Shown: positions 26,470 to 38,200, counted from the first letter of the stretch. The stretch: 64,000 nt of DNA from Labilibaculum sp. (GCF_963664555.1 NZ_OY761461.1:4009769-4073768), one strand, 5' to 3'. Program-made: numbers and translations. Notes: a model not told the origin generated them from the sequence alone.

Positions 26470-27771
26470 ATGAAACTTAAACAAATTACATTCCTTCTGA
26501 TTGGATTTCTTATCGTTGGCAACATCTCTTGTCAACAATCAAGACCCAAAAACCTGCTGAACCAGCTTCAGGAAATTCCAGGAGTAAGTGTAAAAAAGAT
26601 TTCCGGAGACTCTACTTTTACAGAATATTACGAGCTCTATTTTACACAAGATCTTGATCATCAAAATCCCAAAGCAGGAACATTCCAGCAAAGGGTCTTA
26701 TTGGGGCATCATGCTTTTAACCAGCCAATGGTTGTTCAACTGGAAGGTTATCAAATTTGGTCTGATAAAGCTGGCGAACTGAGCAAATTACTGAATGCAA
26801 ATCAATTGACCATTGAGCATCGTTATTTTAAAAATTCAATGCCCGACAGCTTGAATTGGCAATATCTAAACATCAAACAGGCAGCTGCCGATCAGCATGC
26901 AATCATTCAAGCTTTAAAAAAATTATATCCGAACAAATGGCTGACAACCGGAATTAGTAAAGGAGGACAAACCACTATTTATCACCGTTACTTTTATCCA
27001 AATGATGTTGATGTTAGTGTGCCCTATGTAGCACCACACAATCTGGCCCGTGAAGACAAAAGAATCCAAAACTATTTGGCAAGTGCAGGAAATCAGGAAA
27101 TCAGAGATAAAATTCGCCAATTTCAATTGACTTGCTTTAAAAACAGAGAAAAATTACTTCCTCTTGCAGAGGCATATGCAAAAGAGAAAAACTATTCTTT
27201 TACCATGGGCTTAGCAAGAGCACTTGATTTAAGTATTCTAGAATATCCATTTGCCTATTGGCAATGGGGTGGAATTGATGAAATTCCCGATGAAAACGCC
27301 AATCCTCAAGAGCTTTCCGAGCATTTGTTTAAAGTGTCAAATATCGATTTTTTCGATGTAAACAACATCAAAACACTTCTTGCATTTTATCATCAGGCAT
27401 TAACCGAGATTGGAATGTACAGCTACGAAATTGCTCCTTTCAAACAATACCTGAACGATGAAAAGGACATTACTTTCGATTTTACTTTCCCTAACGAACC
27501 CATCCGGAAATTTGATGCCTCATCGATGATTAAAATTAACAAATGGCTGCAGACTGATGCGGAAAAAATATTGTTTATATATGGTGAGAACGATACATGG
27601 TCGGCAACGGCAGTTGATCTAAAAGGAAATAACAAATGCAAAAAATTTGTGAACCCTGAAGGATCGCATAAAAGCAGAATCAATAGTTTTCCTTCTGAAA
27701 TGAAAAAAGAAATTTTGAACACTTTGGAAGAATGGATGGATGTACAATTAACCATTAATAATGAAAAGTAA
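26470..27771 (+). CDS. PS-10 (S37-type) serine aminopeptidase lipoprotein
   Basis: This 433-aa protein has a lipoprotein signal (FLIVGNISC, Cys21). The alpha/beta-hydrolase nucleophile elbow is TTGISKGGQTTIYHRYFYPN, with Ser163, and the C-terminal acid and histidine regions are IYGENDTWSATAV and NPEGSHKSRI. This matches the PS-10 / S37 tripeptidyl or prolyl aminopeptidase family. It should act on the periplasmic side or cell surface, trimming peptides that the cytoplasmic Xaa-Pro aminopeptidase encoded just upstream can then process. It is complete in length and ends before a two-way terminator. Confidence 0.87.
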   Translation: MKLKQITFLLIGFLIVGNISCQQSRPKNLLNQLQEIPGVSVKKISGDSTFTEYYELYFTQDLDHQNPKAGTFQQRVLLGHHAFNQPMVVQLEGYQIWSDKAGELSKLLNANQLTIEHRYFKNSMPDSLNWQYLNIKQAAADQHAIIQALKKLYPNKWLTTGISKGGQTTIYHRYFYPNDVDVSVPYVAPHNLAREDKRIQNYLASAGNQEIRDKIRQFQLTCFKNREKLLPLAEAYAKEKNYSFTMGLARALDLSILEYPFAYWQWGGIDEIPDENANPQELSEHLFKVSNIDFFDVNNIKTLLAFYHQALTEIGMYSYEIAPFKQYLNDEKDITFDFTFPNEPIRKFDASSMIKINKWLQTDAEKILFIYGENDTWSATAVDLKGNNKCKKFVNPEGSHKSRINSFPSEMKKEILNTLEEWMDVQLTINNEK

Positions 27772-27816
27772 TTGTTTGAGGAACAAGCATCTGTAAACAG
27801 AAAAACAAGACCAGTA

Positions 27817-27850
27817 AAAGAGACTGTCTGAAAATTCAGATGGTCTCTTT
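27817..27850. terminator. Bidirectional terminator between convergent genes
   Basis: AAAGAGACTGTCTGAA (27817-27832) pairs with TTCAGATGGTCTCTTT (27835-27850) with two mismatches. A/T runs on both sides serve the convergent peptidase and SWIM genes. Confidence 0.8.
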
Positions 27851-27855
27851 ATCTT

Positions 27856-29556
27856 TTAAATCATATTTAATTCTTCCAACAAAGCCTTCCGTTTTGGATA
27901 TTCTTTTCTTAAATATGCAATCAGATCATTCGACTCATCTCTTCCACCAAGCTTAATCATTCGTCTTATGTATCTGCAAATGCTCTGATAATGACCTCTC
28001 CCTATGTTATTTTCCATATATTTCTTAACAGCAACAGCGTATAAATTAATGATTTCACCAGAATAATTACCTATTAAATATTCACTGTAAGTATCAATGG
28101 TCGGGAAATCCGGATTTTTCTGCAAAAAAACCAAAAGTTTATCCCACCACTCCTCGTTTATGTAAATTTTTGCCAACAAACCGCTAAGATCCCACCTACT
28201 TGATTTTTTTAAGTCTTTTGCCAATTCATTCACAAACGAAAACCATTTTTCAGGAGTTATATTTTCTTTCAATATCTGATAATAATCCTGTGTCGATCTA
28301 AAATTTTTCATAAATAAAAAACGGGCATACTCAATAATTTTCTCGGTATCGTTCTGTTTCTGCGCAATTCTCAATAACCAATCATACCATTCAACAACCA
28401 ATCCAGGCCTGTCTTTTTTATCGTATTTAATACCATCCATAGCAATACCAATTGCTTTTTCGTACAATTCCGTTTTCAGAGCATTCTCAATTGCTATGCA
28501 TCGTAATTTCGAATTAGATATGTGTGCCTCTAAATATTCGGCAGCCTGACTTTCACCTTTACACTTTAGCAACACATTATATTTTATTGCCTGCATTTCC
28601 TCCAACGAATATTCCGACACTTCTGAATGATCTGTCAACGCAAAAAAACTTTCTACTTCGGCCTCTGTTTTTAATAATAATGATGCTATATTGAGACATC
28701 CTAAATGCCAGTCCCACCCCCCAAAAGTATTGTTCTCGTAGGTTTTCAAACAATAATCCAACAACAATTTCCGAATCGATTCATCCTGTTGTAATGTTCC
28801 AATACGCACTAATAAGTCAAAAGATGAATCGATGCCAAAACTTAAATAACCACTGCTGTCATCACCATAATTAACAGCCTTTACCATCTCCTCCATAATT
28901 AGCTGTACATATAAAAAAAGTGCTTTTATAGTTACCTCTATCCATTTGCTTTTGTGCCGATTCCAGAAGATTATTTACTTCATAATAAACATCACGTGAA
29001 GATGAATGACTTACAAAACCATATCTATCCGAAGCTGAACTGACAATTGATCTCACTTGATTTACATAAAAACTTTTCGATTCTGAAGTATTGTATTGAG
29101 CAAAGTAAGCCAATAATTGATTCCGGAATCCTCTATCTTCCTCTGCCTTATTTGGATAAATTGTTTCAGATCATCATGAGATGCATTTTCAAGCATTGCA
29201 ATTACTTTATCCGCCAAAGTTTTGCGCTTCTTTTTCACTGCAGGTATTTCGGATGCCTTAGTAAGTGGATTTCTTTTCAAATTCAATTGATCTTGTTGCA
29301 AATAAAAAATAACAGCAACAACATGCTTGCAGAAAGGTCCCATATCATACGGACAGTTACAAACATGTTCCAAAATCATATCGTTCTTAATTACCAATTT
29401 TACCGTGTAATCCTCAGTCCCTTCAACTGTAGCCTCATATTCCCCTATTCCTGTTTCTATTGGCTGATTTACTTTGTTATTCTTAAAATACGACAAACCG
29501 CGCTTTAAAATTTTATCATCTATGTATTGCTCAAATTCATTAAACGATATTTCCAT
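27856..29556 (-). pseudogene. SWIM zinc-finger protein gene with two opposing frameshifts
   Basis: Read leftward, the first frame (29556-29062) starts MEISFNEFEQYIDDKILKRG and contains a SWIM zinc finger, CNCPYDMGPFCKH (Cys66, Cys68, Cys76, His78). At about 29150 the coherent protein continues in another frame (KAEEDRGFRNQLLAYFAQYN), as if one A of CAAAATAAGG were missing. At about 28898 it returns to the original frame (CTA-IMEEMVKAVNYGDDSSG), as if one A had been added in GCTAATTATGG. The two indels cancel, and a repaired gene would encode about 566 aa. The long C-terminal part is helical and repeat-like. SWIM domains bind DNA or protein; the role here is unknown. These may be real inactivating changes or assembly errors. 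Confidence 0.75.
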
Positions 29557-29666
29557 TATCTCTATTTTAATTTACACCCTGCAATTTATATAAATTCAAG
29601 GAAATTGAATAGAACACTCCCCGATATCATCTCTTATGAGGGGAAATTTAGACAGCTAAGTGTAAA

Positions 29667-29700
29667 AAAAACGGATGCCCAATATTGAGCATCCGTTTTT
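29667..29700 (-). terminator. Terminator after the M16 protease gene
   Basis: AAAAACGGATGC (29667-29678) and GCATCCGTTTTT (29689-29700) form a perfect 12-bp stem with a 10-base loop. On the minus strand a T-run follows. Confidence 0.85.
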
Positions 29701-29720
29701 ACTATACTAATGAATTGGAA

Positions 29721-32552
29721 TTAAATCTCTTTCTGTTTTGGAGACATTACCACTTCAATTTTTGCAGGTACTGCAAAATACTTTCTGGCAAACTTCTCTA
29801 CTTTTTCTTTAGTTATTGAATTGATCATGCTTTCGTAATCCTCAGCACTCATCATTTCCTCATCGTACACATAATAACGATTGATCGCATTTAACCAGTA
29901 GTCATTTTTACGAAGATTCTCCTGACGAACCTTAATAAAGTTTTCTTTCGCTTCGTGTAAGTCATCTTCTTTAACTCCCTCATTAAAAAGAGCCTGAATC
30001 TCACTATATACAATTCCTTTTAATTTTTCAGCCTTGGCAGGATCGGTATCAAAACGAATAACCAATTTATACTCTTCACGAGGAAATTTATCTACTCCGG
30101 CACGAACACCTACGCCATAAGATCCACCTTCTTTTTCGCGAATTACCTCAAGATATCTCTTATCTAAAAGTTTAGCAACGACATCCATCATCATCGAATT
30201 TTCAATTGAATATTCAATATTACCATGCAAATCAATTTCAATGGTTGTCTTAGGAGTTTCCATCTCTCTGTCAAAATGGTTATAAGTATCTTTTTCAGGA
30301 TAATCCACACCGTTGTCTTTCCAGTTATCTTCACGGTCGATATCCTTAATACTTCCCAAATAAGCTTCGATCATTGGTTTCGCCTGCTCTGCATCGATAT
30401 TTCCTACAAAAACAAATGTAAAGTCGCTGGCATCAACAAAGCGCTCCTGATAAATGCGTTTCATCGTCTCAAAATCCAATTTATCAATCATATCTGTGTT
30501 AAACAGAATTGTTCTTGGATGATGATTGGTGGAGGTCATTGATACGGAATCGCTAAACGCTTTATTTATATCAGCTCCCATATGGGCAACATAGGCTCTA
30601 TATCTGCTTTTTAATGCTGTAAAAGCCTCCTGATCGAAACGCGGCTGCTCAAAATACATATAAACCAACTGCAATAAGGTCTCAAAATCCTTTATGGATG
30701 AATTCCCGTTAAGTCCTTCTGATAATTCACCTACATATGGTGCTACCTTAACCTCTTTACCCGTTAATAATTTTTGCAGGCTAATCTTGTCAAATTTCCC
30801 CAATCCAAAATTAGGTACAAAACCACCAAGCAATTCTGCAGAAGGCAAATCTTTAACCTCATACAAAGAGTTTCCACCTTTACTGAAAGCTTGTAAACTA
30901 ATTTCATTTTCTTTGAAATCTGTTTTTTTCACAACTACAGTTGCTCCATTAGCCAATGTCCACTCGGTAGCTTCAAAACCCTTCAAATTAGATTCTTTCA
31001 CAACCTTTCCTGCTTTAGGCTGCACTGATAGTAAAGGTTCGCTTATCACCTTATCTTCGTAAGGTTTTAGTTCCATCTGTTTCACTTTTGCAACCACAGC
31101 AAGTAATTGCTCTTTGGTTGGCAATTCCAGTCCTTCCTTTTCAGGAGCTGATAAGGTAATCACCACATTCTCATCGGTGATCCATCCTTTTGAAATTGCA
31201 TTAACTTCCTCTGTACTAATACCTGGAAATAATTGTTTCATTGCTTCGAACTCGAACTCAATACCCGGAACAGGCTCATTGGTTAAATAATTTTGCTGAT
31301 AGCCACGAACCAAACGATCATTGTTTTGCTTGTTTCTCTCTTGGTAAGCTCTTTCCATTTGGCTTAACATGGCCGTTTTAGCACGTTCCAATTCAGAAGC
31401 CACAATACCATATCTTTTGGCCCTTTCCGTTTCTTTCAACAACACTTCAATTCCCCCAAGGATATTGTCCTCTTTTAGGGTTACGCCATTTTGAAAAACA
31501 TCCATTTTTCGGGCCTTATTGTAGTACGCTGCATACCCAGTTATAAATGGTGCATTTCCTTTTTGGAGCAGTTCATTATAACGATCTCCAATTACACTTG
31601 AATAAAGATCCTCGATTAAAAGCTTACGGTAATAATTCAGGTTTTTTTCGGCAAAAGGAGTCGCTTTGTGTTTGTAAACAATCTCAAAACTAATTCTGCT
31701 GGTTTCAGGATCTGTAATTACACCAACAATTGGTTCCTTATTCCCAGGCACATCGAAATACACCCTTTCTTCCGGATTTTCAACGGCAGGAATATGTGCA
31801 AACAGTTCCTTTATTTTCTGCTCAAATTTCTCGGCATCAATATCTCCAACTACAATAATTGCCTGCAAATCGGTACGGTACCAGTCATGATAAAAATCTC
31901 TGATCACCTGATGATCAAAATTATCAATCACATTCAGATCCCCAATAACATCGCGTTTTGCATATTTCGAACCTTGATAAATGAGTTTATTTTTCTCTAA
32001 ATAAACGCGCATTCCTCCAGATCGTCGGGTTCTCCATTCTTCATGAATTACTCCACGTTCGCTGTCGATTTCCTCACCAGTAAGACTTAAATAATTCGAC
32101 CAATCGTGCAATACTAAAAGTGTGGAATCCAGAAGGTTTTCATTTGTAGTAGGAACATTACTTAAATTGTAAACAGTTTCATCTACATTGGTATAAGCAT
32201 TGATATTACGACCAAACGCTACGCCATATTTTTCCAAATAATTAAGAACACCTTTCCCTGGAAAATGTTCAGTTCCATTAAAAGCCATATGCTCCAGAAA
32301 ATGAGCCAATCCATTCTGACTATCATTTTCCAATACTGCGCCTACATTCTGAACAATGTAAAAACTAGCCCGATCTTTAGGCTCTTCATTATGGCGAACA
32401 TAGTAGGTTAATCCATTGTCTAATTTCCCAGTCCTTACATTCGGATCCATAGGGAGTTTAGCATCTGTATTATTTTGAGCTGACAACATTCCTGTTCCCA
32501 TTAGTGCCAAAACAGTACAAAGACTCATTTTGCTAAAAAAATTCTTAATCAT
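29721..32552 (-). CDS. M16-family zinc metalloprotease (PqqL-like)
   Basis: This 943-aa protein has a signal peptide (ending GMLSAQN) and the two-half architecture of large M16 proteases. The N-terminal half carries the inverted zinc motif HxxEH in GLAHFLEHMAFNGTEHFPG, with the downstream glutamate in the ERGVIHEEWRTRR region. The C-terminal half is the catalytically inactive mirror domain. It is exported and should degrade peptides in the periplasm. The long A/T-rich upstream gap, own terminator and lack of close neighbours indicate a single-gene unit. Confidence 0.92.
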   Translation of the reverse strand: MIKNFFSKMSLCTVLALMGTGMLSAQNNTDAKLPMDPNVRTGKLDNGLTYYVRHNEEPKDRASFYIVQNVGAVLENDSQNGLAHFLEHMAFNGTEHFPGKGVLNYLEKYGVAFGRNINAYTNVDETVYNLSNVPTTNENLLDSTLLVLHDWSNYLSLTGEEIDSERGVIHEEWRTRRSGGMRVYLEKNKLIYQGSKYAKRDVIGDLNVIDNFDHQVIRDFYHDWYRTDLQAIIVVGDIDAEKFEQKIKELFAHIPAVENPEERVYFDVPGNKEPIVGVITDPETSRISFEIVYKHKATPFAEKNLNYYRKLLIEDLYSSVIGDRYNELLQKGNAPFITGYAAYYNKARKMDVFQNGVTLKEDNILGGIEVLLKETERAKRYGIVASELERAKTAMLSQMERAYQERNKQNNDRLVRGYQQNYLTNEPVPGIEFEFEAMKQLFPGISTEEVNAISKGWITDENVVITLSAPEKEGLELPTKEQLLAVVAKVKQMELKPYEDKVISEPLLSVQPKAGKVVKESNLKGFEATEWTLANGATVVVKKTDFKENEISLQAFSKGGNSLYEVKDLPSAELLGGFVPNFGLGKFDKISLQKLLTGKEVKVAPYVGELSEGLNGNSSIKDFETLLQLVYMYFEQPRFDQEAFTALKSRYRAYVAHMGADINKAFSDSVSMTSTNHHPRTILFNTDMIDKLDFETMKRIYQERFVDASDFTFVFVGNIDAEQAKPMIEAYLGSIKDIDREDNWKDNGVDYPEKDTYNHFDREMETPKTTIEIDLHGNIEYSIENSMMMDVVAKLLDKRYLEVIREKEGGSYGVGVRAGVDKFPREEYKLVIRFDTDPAKAEKLKGIVYSEIQALFNEGVKEDDLHEAKENFIKVRQENLRKNDYWLNAINRYYVYDEEMMSAEDYESMINSITKEKVEKFARKYFAVPAKIEVVMSPKQKEI

Positions 32553-32902
32553 TTGTGATTTGTTTTAGTGATTTGTAGTACAATTTACACAACATAAGTG
32601 TAACTTTTATAAATTAAAGAAACAATTAGCTACTTAACAATTTTCTTAATGATTTTTAACACTATACATTTACTGCTCTTTCGCTTTTAAAATGACATAA
32701 TTTACCCTCTAATCAACAGATCCGGGATTTAGCTAAGATTTGGCCGGTTAAGTTTCAATAAAGTGAATACCTAATATTTTTTCCCTGAAAGCGATATCGC
32801 ATCTACAAAGGGTCAAACCTTATGAATAAAAATCAAGAAAATAAATATGAAAATAGGAGTACCAACCGACACTCCTATTCCAAATTTCAAGCAGATACCT
32901 GC
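32553..32902. other. Intergenic region between flotillin and M16 genes
   Basis: The region must hold the M16 promoter (leftward) and the 3' end of the flotillin unit; I could not fix a -7 element. It contains the terminator at 32852-32879 and a short palindrome GCGATATCGC at about 32791. No gene is supported. Confidence 0.4.
32852..32879 (-). terminator. Terminator after the flotillin gene
   Basis: AATAGGAGT (32852-32860) pairs perfectly with ACTCCTATT (32871-32879). On the minus strand the stem is followed by TTTCATATTTATTTTC. Confidence 0.7.
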
Positions 32903-34321
32903 TTATTTCTCATCTTTTGCTTTGGTATCCGAAACATCGTCGAATTCAACGGTTTCGCCTTCTTCCACTTTTTTACCCAAGTAGTTTGGCAGTTCCATTC
33001 CAGCCATTTTGAAAAGTTCTTCCATCGGAGGAATAGATCCCATCATGCCCTGCATAAAGTTCGCGGTGGATGTTTTGCCATCTTTTCCGTTGCCATTCTC
33101 CCAAACAGTCACCTTGTCAATCTTGATGTTTTTAATAGCATCAACCTGTGTTTTAACCAATTCAGGCAACTTATCTGCAATCATTAACATTACTGCATCT
33201 TTGGCATCGCTTCCGGCAGCGTGAACAAGTTTATCAAAACCTTGAGCCTGCTTGCTTAAAATTTCATAAATCCCTTTCGCTTCTGCTTCCATTTTCATGA
33301 AAATCGCATCAGCCTCCCCTTTCGCATGACGACGGGTTTGTTCGGCAATCGCCTCAGCGGCAATCTCAATTTTTTGCTTGTCAATCTCGGCAGGAACCAC
33401 AACATTAGCTGTCTGTGTCGCTTTATCACGGGTTGCACGGGCATTTTCAGCCAATTGTTCTGCAGCATAAGCTTCCTCTAAGGCCCGAGCCTGAGTCACT
33501 TTCTCTGCAGCCGAAGCCAAACGTTCTGCTTCTGCTTCTCTTTCTCTTCTGCGGGCATCAGAATTTGCAATGGTAATTTTTGCCGTATTCTCTCCTTCAA
33601 CAGCCGATGCATCAGCAGCAGCAACCTGTACACGTTGTGCCTGATGTGCATTTGCTTCACCAATAGAACCATCGCGGTTTTTCTCAGCAACACTTTTCTT
33701 CGCATCATTTATTGCTTTTGCTGCAGCTTCCTTACCTAATGCTTCAATGTATCCCGATTCATCGTTGATATCGGTTACGTTCACATTGATCAGTTTCAAA
33801 CCAATCTTTTTCAATTCGGCTTCCACATTTGATGATACAGCCGCTAGAAATTTATCGCGGTTACTATTGATTTCCTCAATATCCATAGTTGCAACAACCA
33901 AACGTAACTGACCAAAAATAATATCCTTTGCCAGATTGCTGATATCCGCCTGAGACAAGCCAAGTAAACGCTCGGCAGCATTAGTCATTACACCACCTTC
34001 AGTTGAAATACCAACTGTAAAACGAGAAGGAACGTCAACACGAATGTTCTGCTTACTCAAAGCACTTGTCAAATTAATCTCAATCGAAAGCGGAGTTAAA
34101 TCCAAAAAGGCATAATCCTGAATAATTGGCCAAATAAAGGCAGCACCACCATGAATACATTTGGCCGAACGAGATTCGGTATCTACTCCTTTACCAACTT
34201 TTCCATACACAACCAAAACCCGATCCGACGGACATCTTTTATATCTCTTAAAAAAAGATACAATTAAAGAAAAAACGGCAATTACAATGACCGCAATTAA
34301 TAGAACAACATATTCTCCCAT
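32903..34321 (-). CDS. Flotillin-like SPFH-domain protein
   Basis: This 472-aa protein has an N-terminal membrane segment (YVVLLIAVIVIAVFSLIVSF), then an SPFH/Band-7 domain (CPSDRVLVVYGKVGKG ... FGQLRLVVATMDIEEINSNR) and a long alanine- and glutamate-rich coiled coil (about residues 225-370, e.g. ERLASAAEKVTQARALEEAY). The C-terminus is short and acidic. This is the flotillin (YqiK/FloT) layout. Flotillins oligomerise at membranes and organise functional microdomains. The NfeD-type partner lies directly upstream (24-base gap), the standard pairing in many bacteria. Confidence 0.92.
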   Translation of the reverse strand: MGEYVVLLIAVIVIAVFSLIVSFFKRYKRCPSDRVLVVYGKVGKGVDTESRSAKCIHGGAAFIWPIIQDYAFLDLTPLSIEINLTSALSKQNIRVDVPSRFTVGISTEGGVMTNAAERLLGLSQADISNLAKDIIFGQLRLVVATMDIEEINSNRDKFLAAVSSNVEAELKKIGLKLINVNVTDINDESGYIEALGKEAAAKAINDAKKSVAEKNRDGSIGEANAHQAQRVQVAAADASAVEGENTAKITIANSDARRREREAEAERLASAAEKVTQARALEEAYAAEQLAENARATRDKATQTANVVVPAEIDKQKIEIAAEAIAEQTRRHAKGEADAIFMKMEAEAKGIYEILSKQAQGFDKLVHAAGSDAKDAVMLMIADKLPELVKTQVDAIKNIKIDKVTVWENGNGKDGKTSTANFMQGMMGSIPPMEELFKMAGMELPNYLGKKVEEGETVEFDDVSDTKAKDEK

Positions 34322-34345
34322 GATAACTTGTTATTAGTAGTTTAT

Positions 34346-34933
34346 TTAATAAGGTTTTACAATTAAAATTTGATCATTTAAAACATCCACAACCTGAATT
34401 ACTGCACCAGTAGGAATATCTGAATCACTATCAGTAAGTGCATCCAAAGTTTGAAGCCCCTGTACTTCAATTTGTACTTTTCCCATTCCTTTTCTATTGG
34501 CCGGCACAGATAAATAAACATTGCCAATTTTCCCCTTGGCATTGTTTAGATTTAAGGTTCCTTCTTCGACCAGCTTTCCCATGAAATACAAAATCGAAGC
34601 CATTATTAACATCATAACTAAACCAGCAAGAGTAGCGATTAATGTTGAGACACCTGCCCCTAAACCCATATCCAAACAAATTATACCTGTCCATCCGAAT
34701 ACAGCAAAAAAGGCAATCAGGTTTTTTAAGCTTATAAACTGAAAATCAATTCCTGTATCGCCTTCCACAACAGCATCTGCATCACCTTCAGCACTCATAT
34801 CATCAATATCACCACCAATGAAAGTAAGTACTATCTGAATTAGAAACAGAAGAGAAAATGGAATTGAAATGCCCCAGAAAATCTTTTCCACCATTTCCAT
34901 CGAACTCCACCAATCTGAAATTTGTAGTATCAT
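34346..34933 (-). CDS. NfeD-like membrane protein, flotillin partner
   Basis: This 195-aa protein has four likely membrane helices (about residues 17-38, 68-88, 90-112) and an acidic loop (GGDIDDMSAEGDADAVVEGD). The C-terminal ~70 residues form the OB-fold of NfeD/YuaF proteins (NAKGKIGNVYLSVPANRKGM ... GAVIQVVDVLNDQILIVKPY). It is the short NfeD type lacking the protease domain, as usual next to flotillin. It should assist flotillin assembly at the inner membrane, and the two form a two-gene operon. Confidence 0.88.
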   Translation of the reverse strand: MILQISDWWSSMEMVEKIFWGISIPFSLLFLIQIVLTFIGGDIDDMSAEGDADAVVEGDTGIDFQFISLKNLIAFFAVFGWTGIICLDMGLGAGVSTLIATLAGLVMMLIMASILYFMGKLVEEGTLNLNNAKGKIGNVYLSVPANRKGMGKVQIEVQGLQTLDALTDSDSDIPTGAVIQVVDVLNDQILIVKPY

Positions 34934-35238
34934 AATTTTTGTTTTTTATTTAGGATGAAAATAATAATAAATATCGACCTATTATCCATTATGCTCAATG
35001 GAATTATTCTTTTTAGCCGTACTATTTTTTTTACATGTTTTTAAGTGATTTTTGGGGGTTGAAAGAAAACTCATTTGAACCTCAGCCTTATCCTATTTGC
35101 CTGAAGAAAAAGAGAACACTTACGAACTAAGTTTGATACAAAAAAGGAGCACCAATTGAATTGGCACTCCTTTTCTATAACTATTGCTAAAAGTTTACTG
35201 GATAAACCTTCATTGGTTTTCTCAGTTCACCTTTTGCC
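34934..35238. other. Intergenic region between nfeD-like and tricorn-type genes
   Basis: The region holds the terminator of the tricorn-type gene at 35142-35174 and, nearer 34934, the presumed promoter of the nfeD-flotillin pair. No gene is supported. Confidence 0.4.
35142..35174 (-). terminator. Terminator after the tricorn-type protease gene
   Basis: AAAAGGAGCACCAATT (35142-35157) pairs with AATTGGCACTCCTTTT with two mismatched positions. A T-run follows on the minus strand. Confidence 0.75.
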
Positions 35239-38200
35239 TTATTTTTCATCCTCTTCGATCCAATTGGAACGGTTTGGATCCGCCGGAGCTACTACCTTTT
35301 CTTCAGATTGATTCTCCAATTCTTTTAGCAGCATTTCTATTGCTTTTTGCAGGGAAGGATCGATTCCTTTGGCTACCAAATGTGGCTCATCATAAACTTC
35401 TACATCCGGATACATGCCAACTCCTTCGATGATCCATTTCTGATTTTCATCGAAAATACCAAAGCGGGGAACAGCAATATAACCGCCATCAACCAATCCG
35501 GCATTGCCCGACATACCCACTAATCCGCCCCAGGTGCGGGTTCCGATCAATTTGCCAAGACCTTTTTTCTTGAAATAATATGGGAACGCATCTCCCCCTG
35601 AAGATGAGTACGAATTGATCAGCATTGCCTTTGGTCCATCGTGAGCAACTGCGGGCGTTTGATTCGCCTCAAGACCTCTGCGGTGCCAATAAGACAATAC
35701 ATTACGATCTAAAAGATCAACCATTTGATCGGGAATAAATCCGCCGCCATTGTAACGGTCATCAATAATTAAGGCTTGTTTATCGTGATAGGCATACATG
35801 CCTCGGTTCAATTCCCTGTTGCCTTCCACTGCGGTATTTGGAACGTGGATATATCCAATCTTTCCTCCGGATAATTTGTCTGTCATCTGGCGGCGCTCGT
35901 TCACCCAATTCAGATACATCAATTCCAATTCGCTTTCGATTGGTTGAATGGTATAGCTTTTTGCTCCATTCCGGCCCGGCACACTATTCACTGTGATCTC
36001 AACCATTTTGCCCATCTGATTTTCCAAATACAAGTATGGATTCACATCTGTACTTAAATCGTGGCCATTAATGCTTAGTAAATAATCGCCTTCCTTCACA
36101 TTAACTCCTTGCTCTGTTAGAGGTGAACGTCTGTTAGTAGTCCAATTTTCTCCCTGATAAATTTTAGAGATTACATATTTACCCGTTTTAGCATCAGCTT
36201 TTAATTTTGCCCCCAACAAACCTGTCTTCACAGATTTCACCTTTTCAAAATCACCATAATTTACATAGGCGTGTCCGGTGTTGGTTTCCGATATGATTTC
36301 GCCCAGGATGTAATCCAAATCGGCACGATGACTCACATATGGCATCAACTGATTGTAGTTGGCTTTAATTTGCGCCCAATCTACACCATGCATATTTTCA
36401 ACATAGTAGTAATCACGGAAAATGCGCCATCCATCGGTATAAATCTGATTCCACTCCTTTTTTGGATCAATCTTCATGTCCAAATCATCCAATTGAAGCT
36501 TACCTGCATCAGCCGACTGACCGGCAGTTAAATCAGTAATACCATAAGTAGAACCCGCCCAATACAAAAATTTATCACCATTTCCGGCTAAAGAATAACC
36601 AGAAACTTTATCTAAAATCACCTCATCCTTCTCTTTTTCTATGATGTAATGATGCAAAGCTCCATCGCTTGTGTATAAGATTCCTCCATCAACAGCTTCC
36701 AGATTATTGTAATCTCCGGATGATAATGGGAAAGCTGTTATGCGATTGGAAATGCCTTCAAAATCAATTTCTACATTTAGCTTCTCTTCAGGTTTTGCTT
36801 CCTCTTTTTTCGGTTTTTTCTTTTTATCAACAACAGGTTTATCTTCTTTCACCTCTTCAACATCGTTCTTTAACGCAAACAGTTTAGGCCCGTCTGCCTT
36901 TAACGACAGGGCAAAAATCCGGGTTGCATTGTTGTACAAATAATCGAACTCGAAGCTTGAAAAATCAAGATTAAAATCACGGTTCGATAAAAAGAAAATA
37001 AAATTTCCATCCTTTGAAAATACAGGCGATGAATCACCAAAAGTATCATCCGTTAAATGATAATTCATGCCCGTCGTGATATTATAAACCCAAACTGCTC
37101 CCTGGTCATTACTACTGTCTTTCACATAGGCAATCCATTGCGAATCGGGTGAAAATGAGAAATCGGTAATTTCGTTTCGACTGGCAACATCAACTATTTT
37201 AACTTCTCCACTTTCAACATTTAAACATTTCAGCTTTAAAGTACGATCGAAAAACAGCATGTATTTGCTATCCGACGACCACTTGGCATCATACATCCAG
37301 GCCGAAGAACCAAAAGTTACTTGTTTCGCTTTTGCTCCCTTTTTGTTCTCCAAAAGATAAATTTCGTATTCTCCTTTAGCATCTGAATAGTAAGAAATGT
37401 ATTTCCCGTTTGGTGACCAGCTTGGTGCAGTTTCCCGAACTCCCTGAGTTTGTGTTAAGTTGATACTTGGTCCGTTCTTGGCAGGGACCGAAAAAATATC
37501 GCCGCGAGCATCAAAAAGAGCTCTTTTCCCTGAAGGAGAAACGGCAACACTTTGTATAAAATCTTTTACATTTCTATAATAAGGTAATACATTCGGATTA
37601 TCGAAGTTGATGTTCACAACAACACGTTCTTCTTTTCCTGTTTCCAGATTTAATTTGAATAACTGTCCGCCGTTCTCATAAGCAATCTGACCGTTTTCAC
37701 CCGATGGCCACATCACATCAAATGTTTTATGATGAGTCATTTGAGTAATCTCTTTGCTGTCCACATCATATTTATAGATGTTCAACTTTAAATCTCGATC
37801 TGATGCAAAATAAATGGCATTTTTATACCATGAAGGAATTTGATCGGAACCTGCAAATGTCGTGATTCGTTCCGATAGATCATTTTCTAAATCATAAATC
37901 CATAAATCAGCAGCTCTACCTCCTTTGTAACGCTTCCAGGTACGAAACTCGCGACTGATTGGAGCAAAACACAACTTTTTAGCATCTGGTGAAAACACGC
38001 CAAATCCACCTTCCGGAATTTGTAAGGCCTGTTCCAATCCCCCATCAATACTTACCTGATAATAGGTTCCGTTTCGCTCTCCAAAAGGAGTACGGTTCAT
38101 TCGCACCAAAATGGATTTACTATCCGGATTCCAGTCTAGTATTGCATTATCGAATCCACCACGGGGAGGCATCATTCCAAGCGAATTGTAATAGGTTAAC

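Noticed and set aside
29047..29508. 153-aa ORF on the plus strand
   Set aside because: It is antisense to the SWIM zinc-finger coding sequence.
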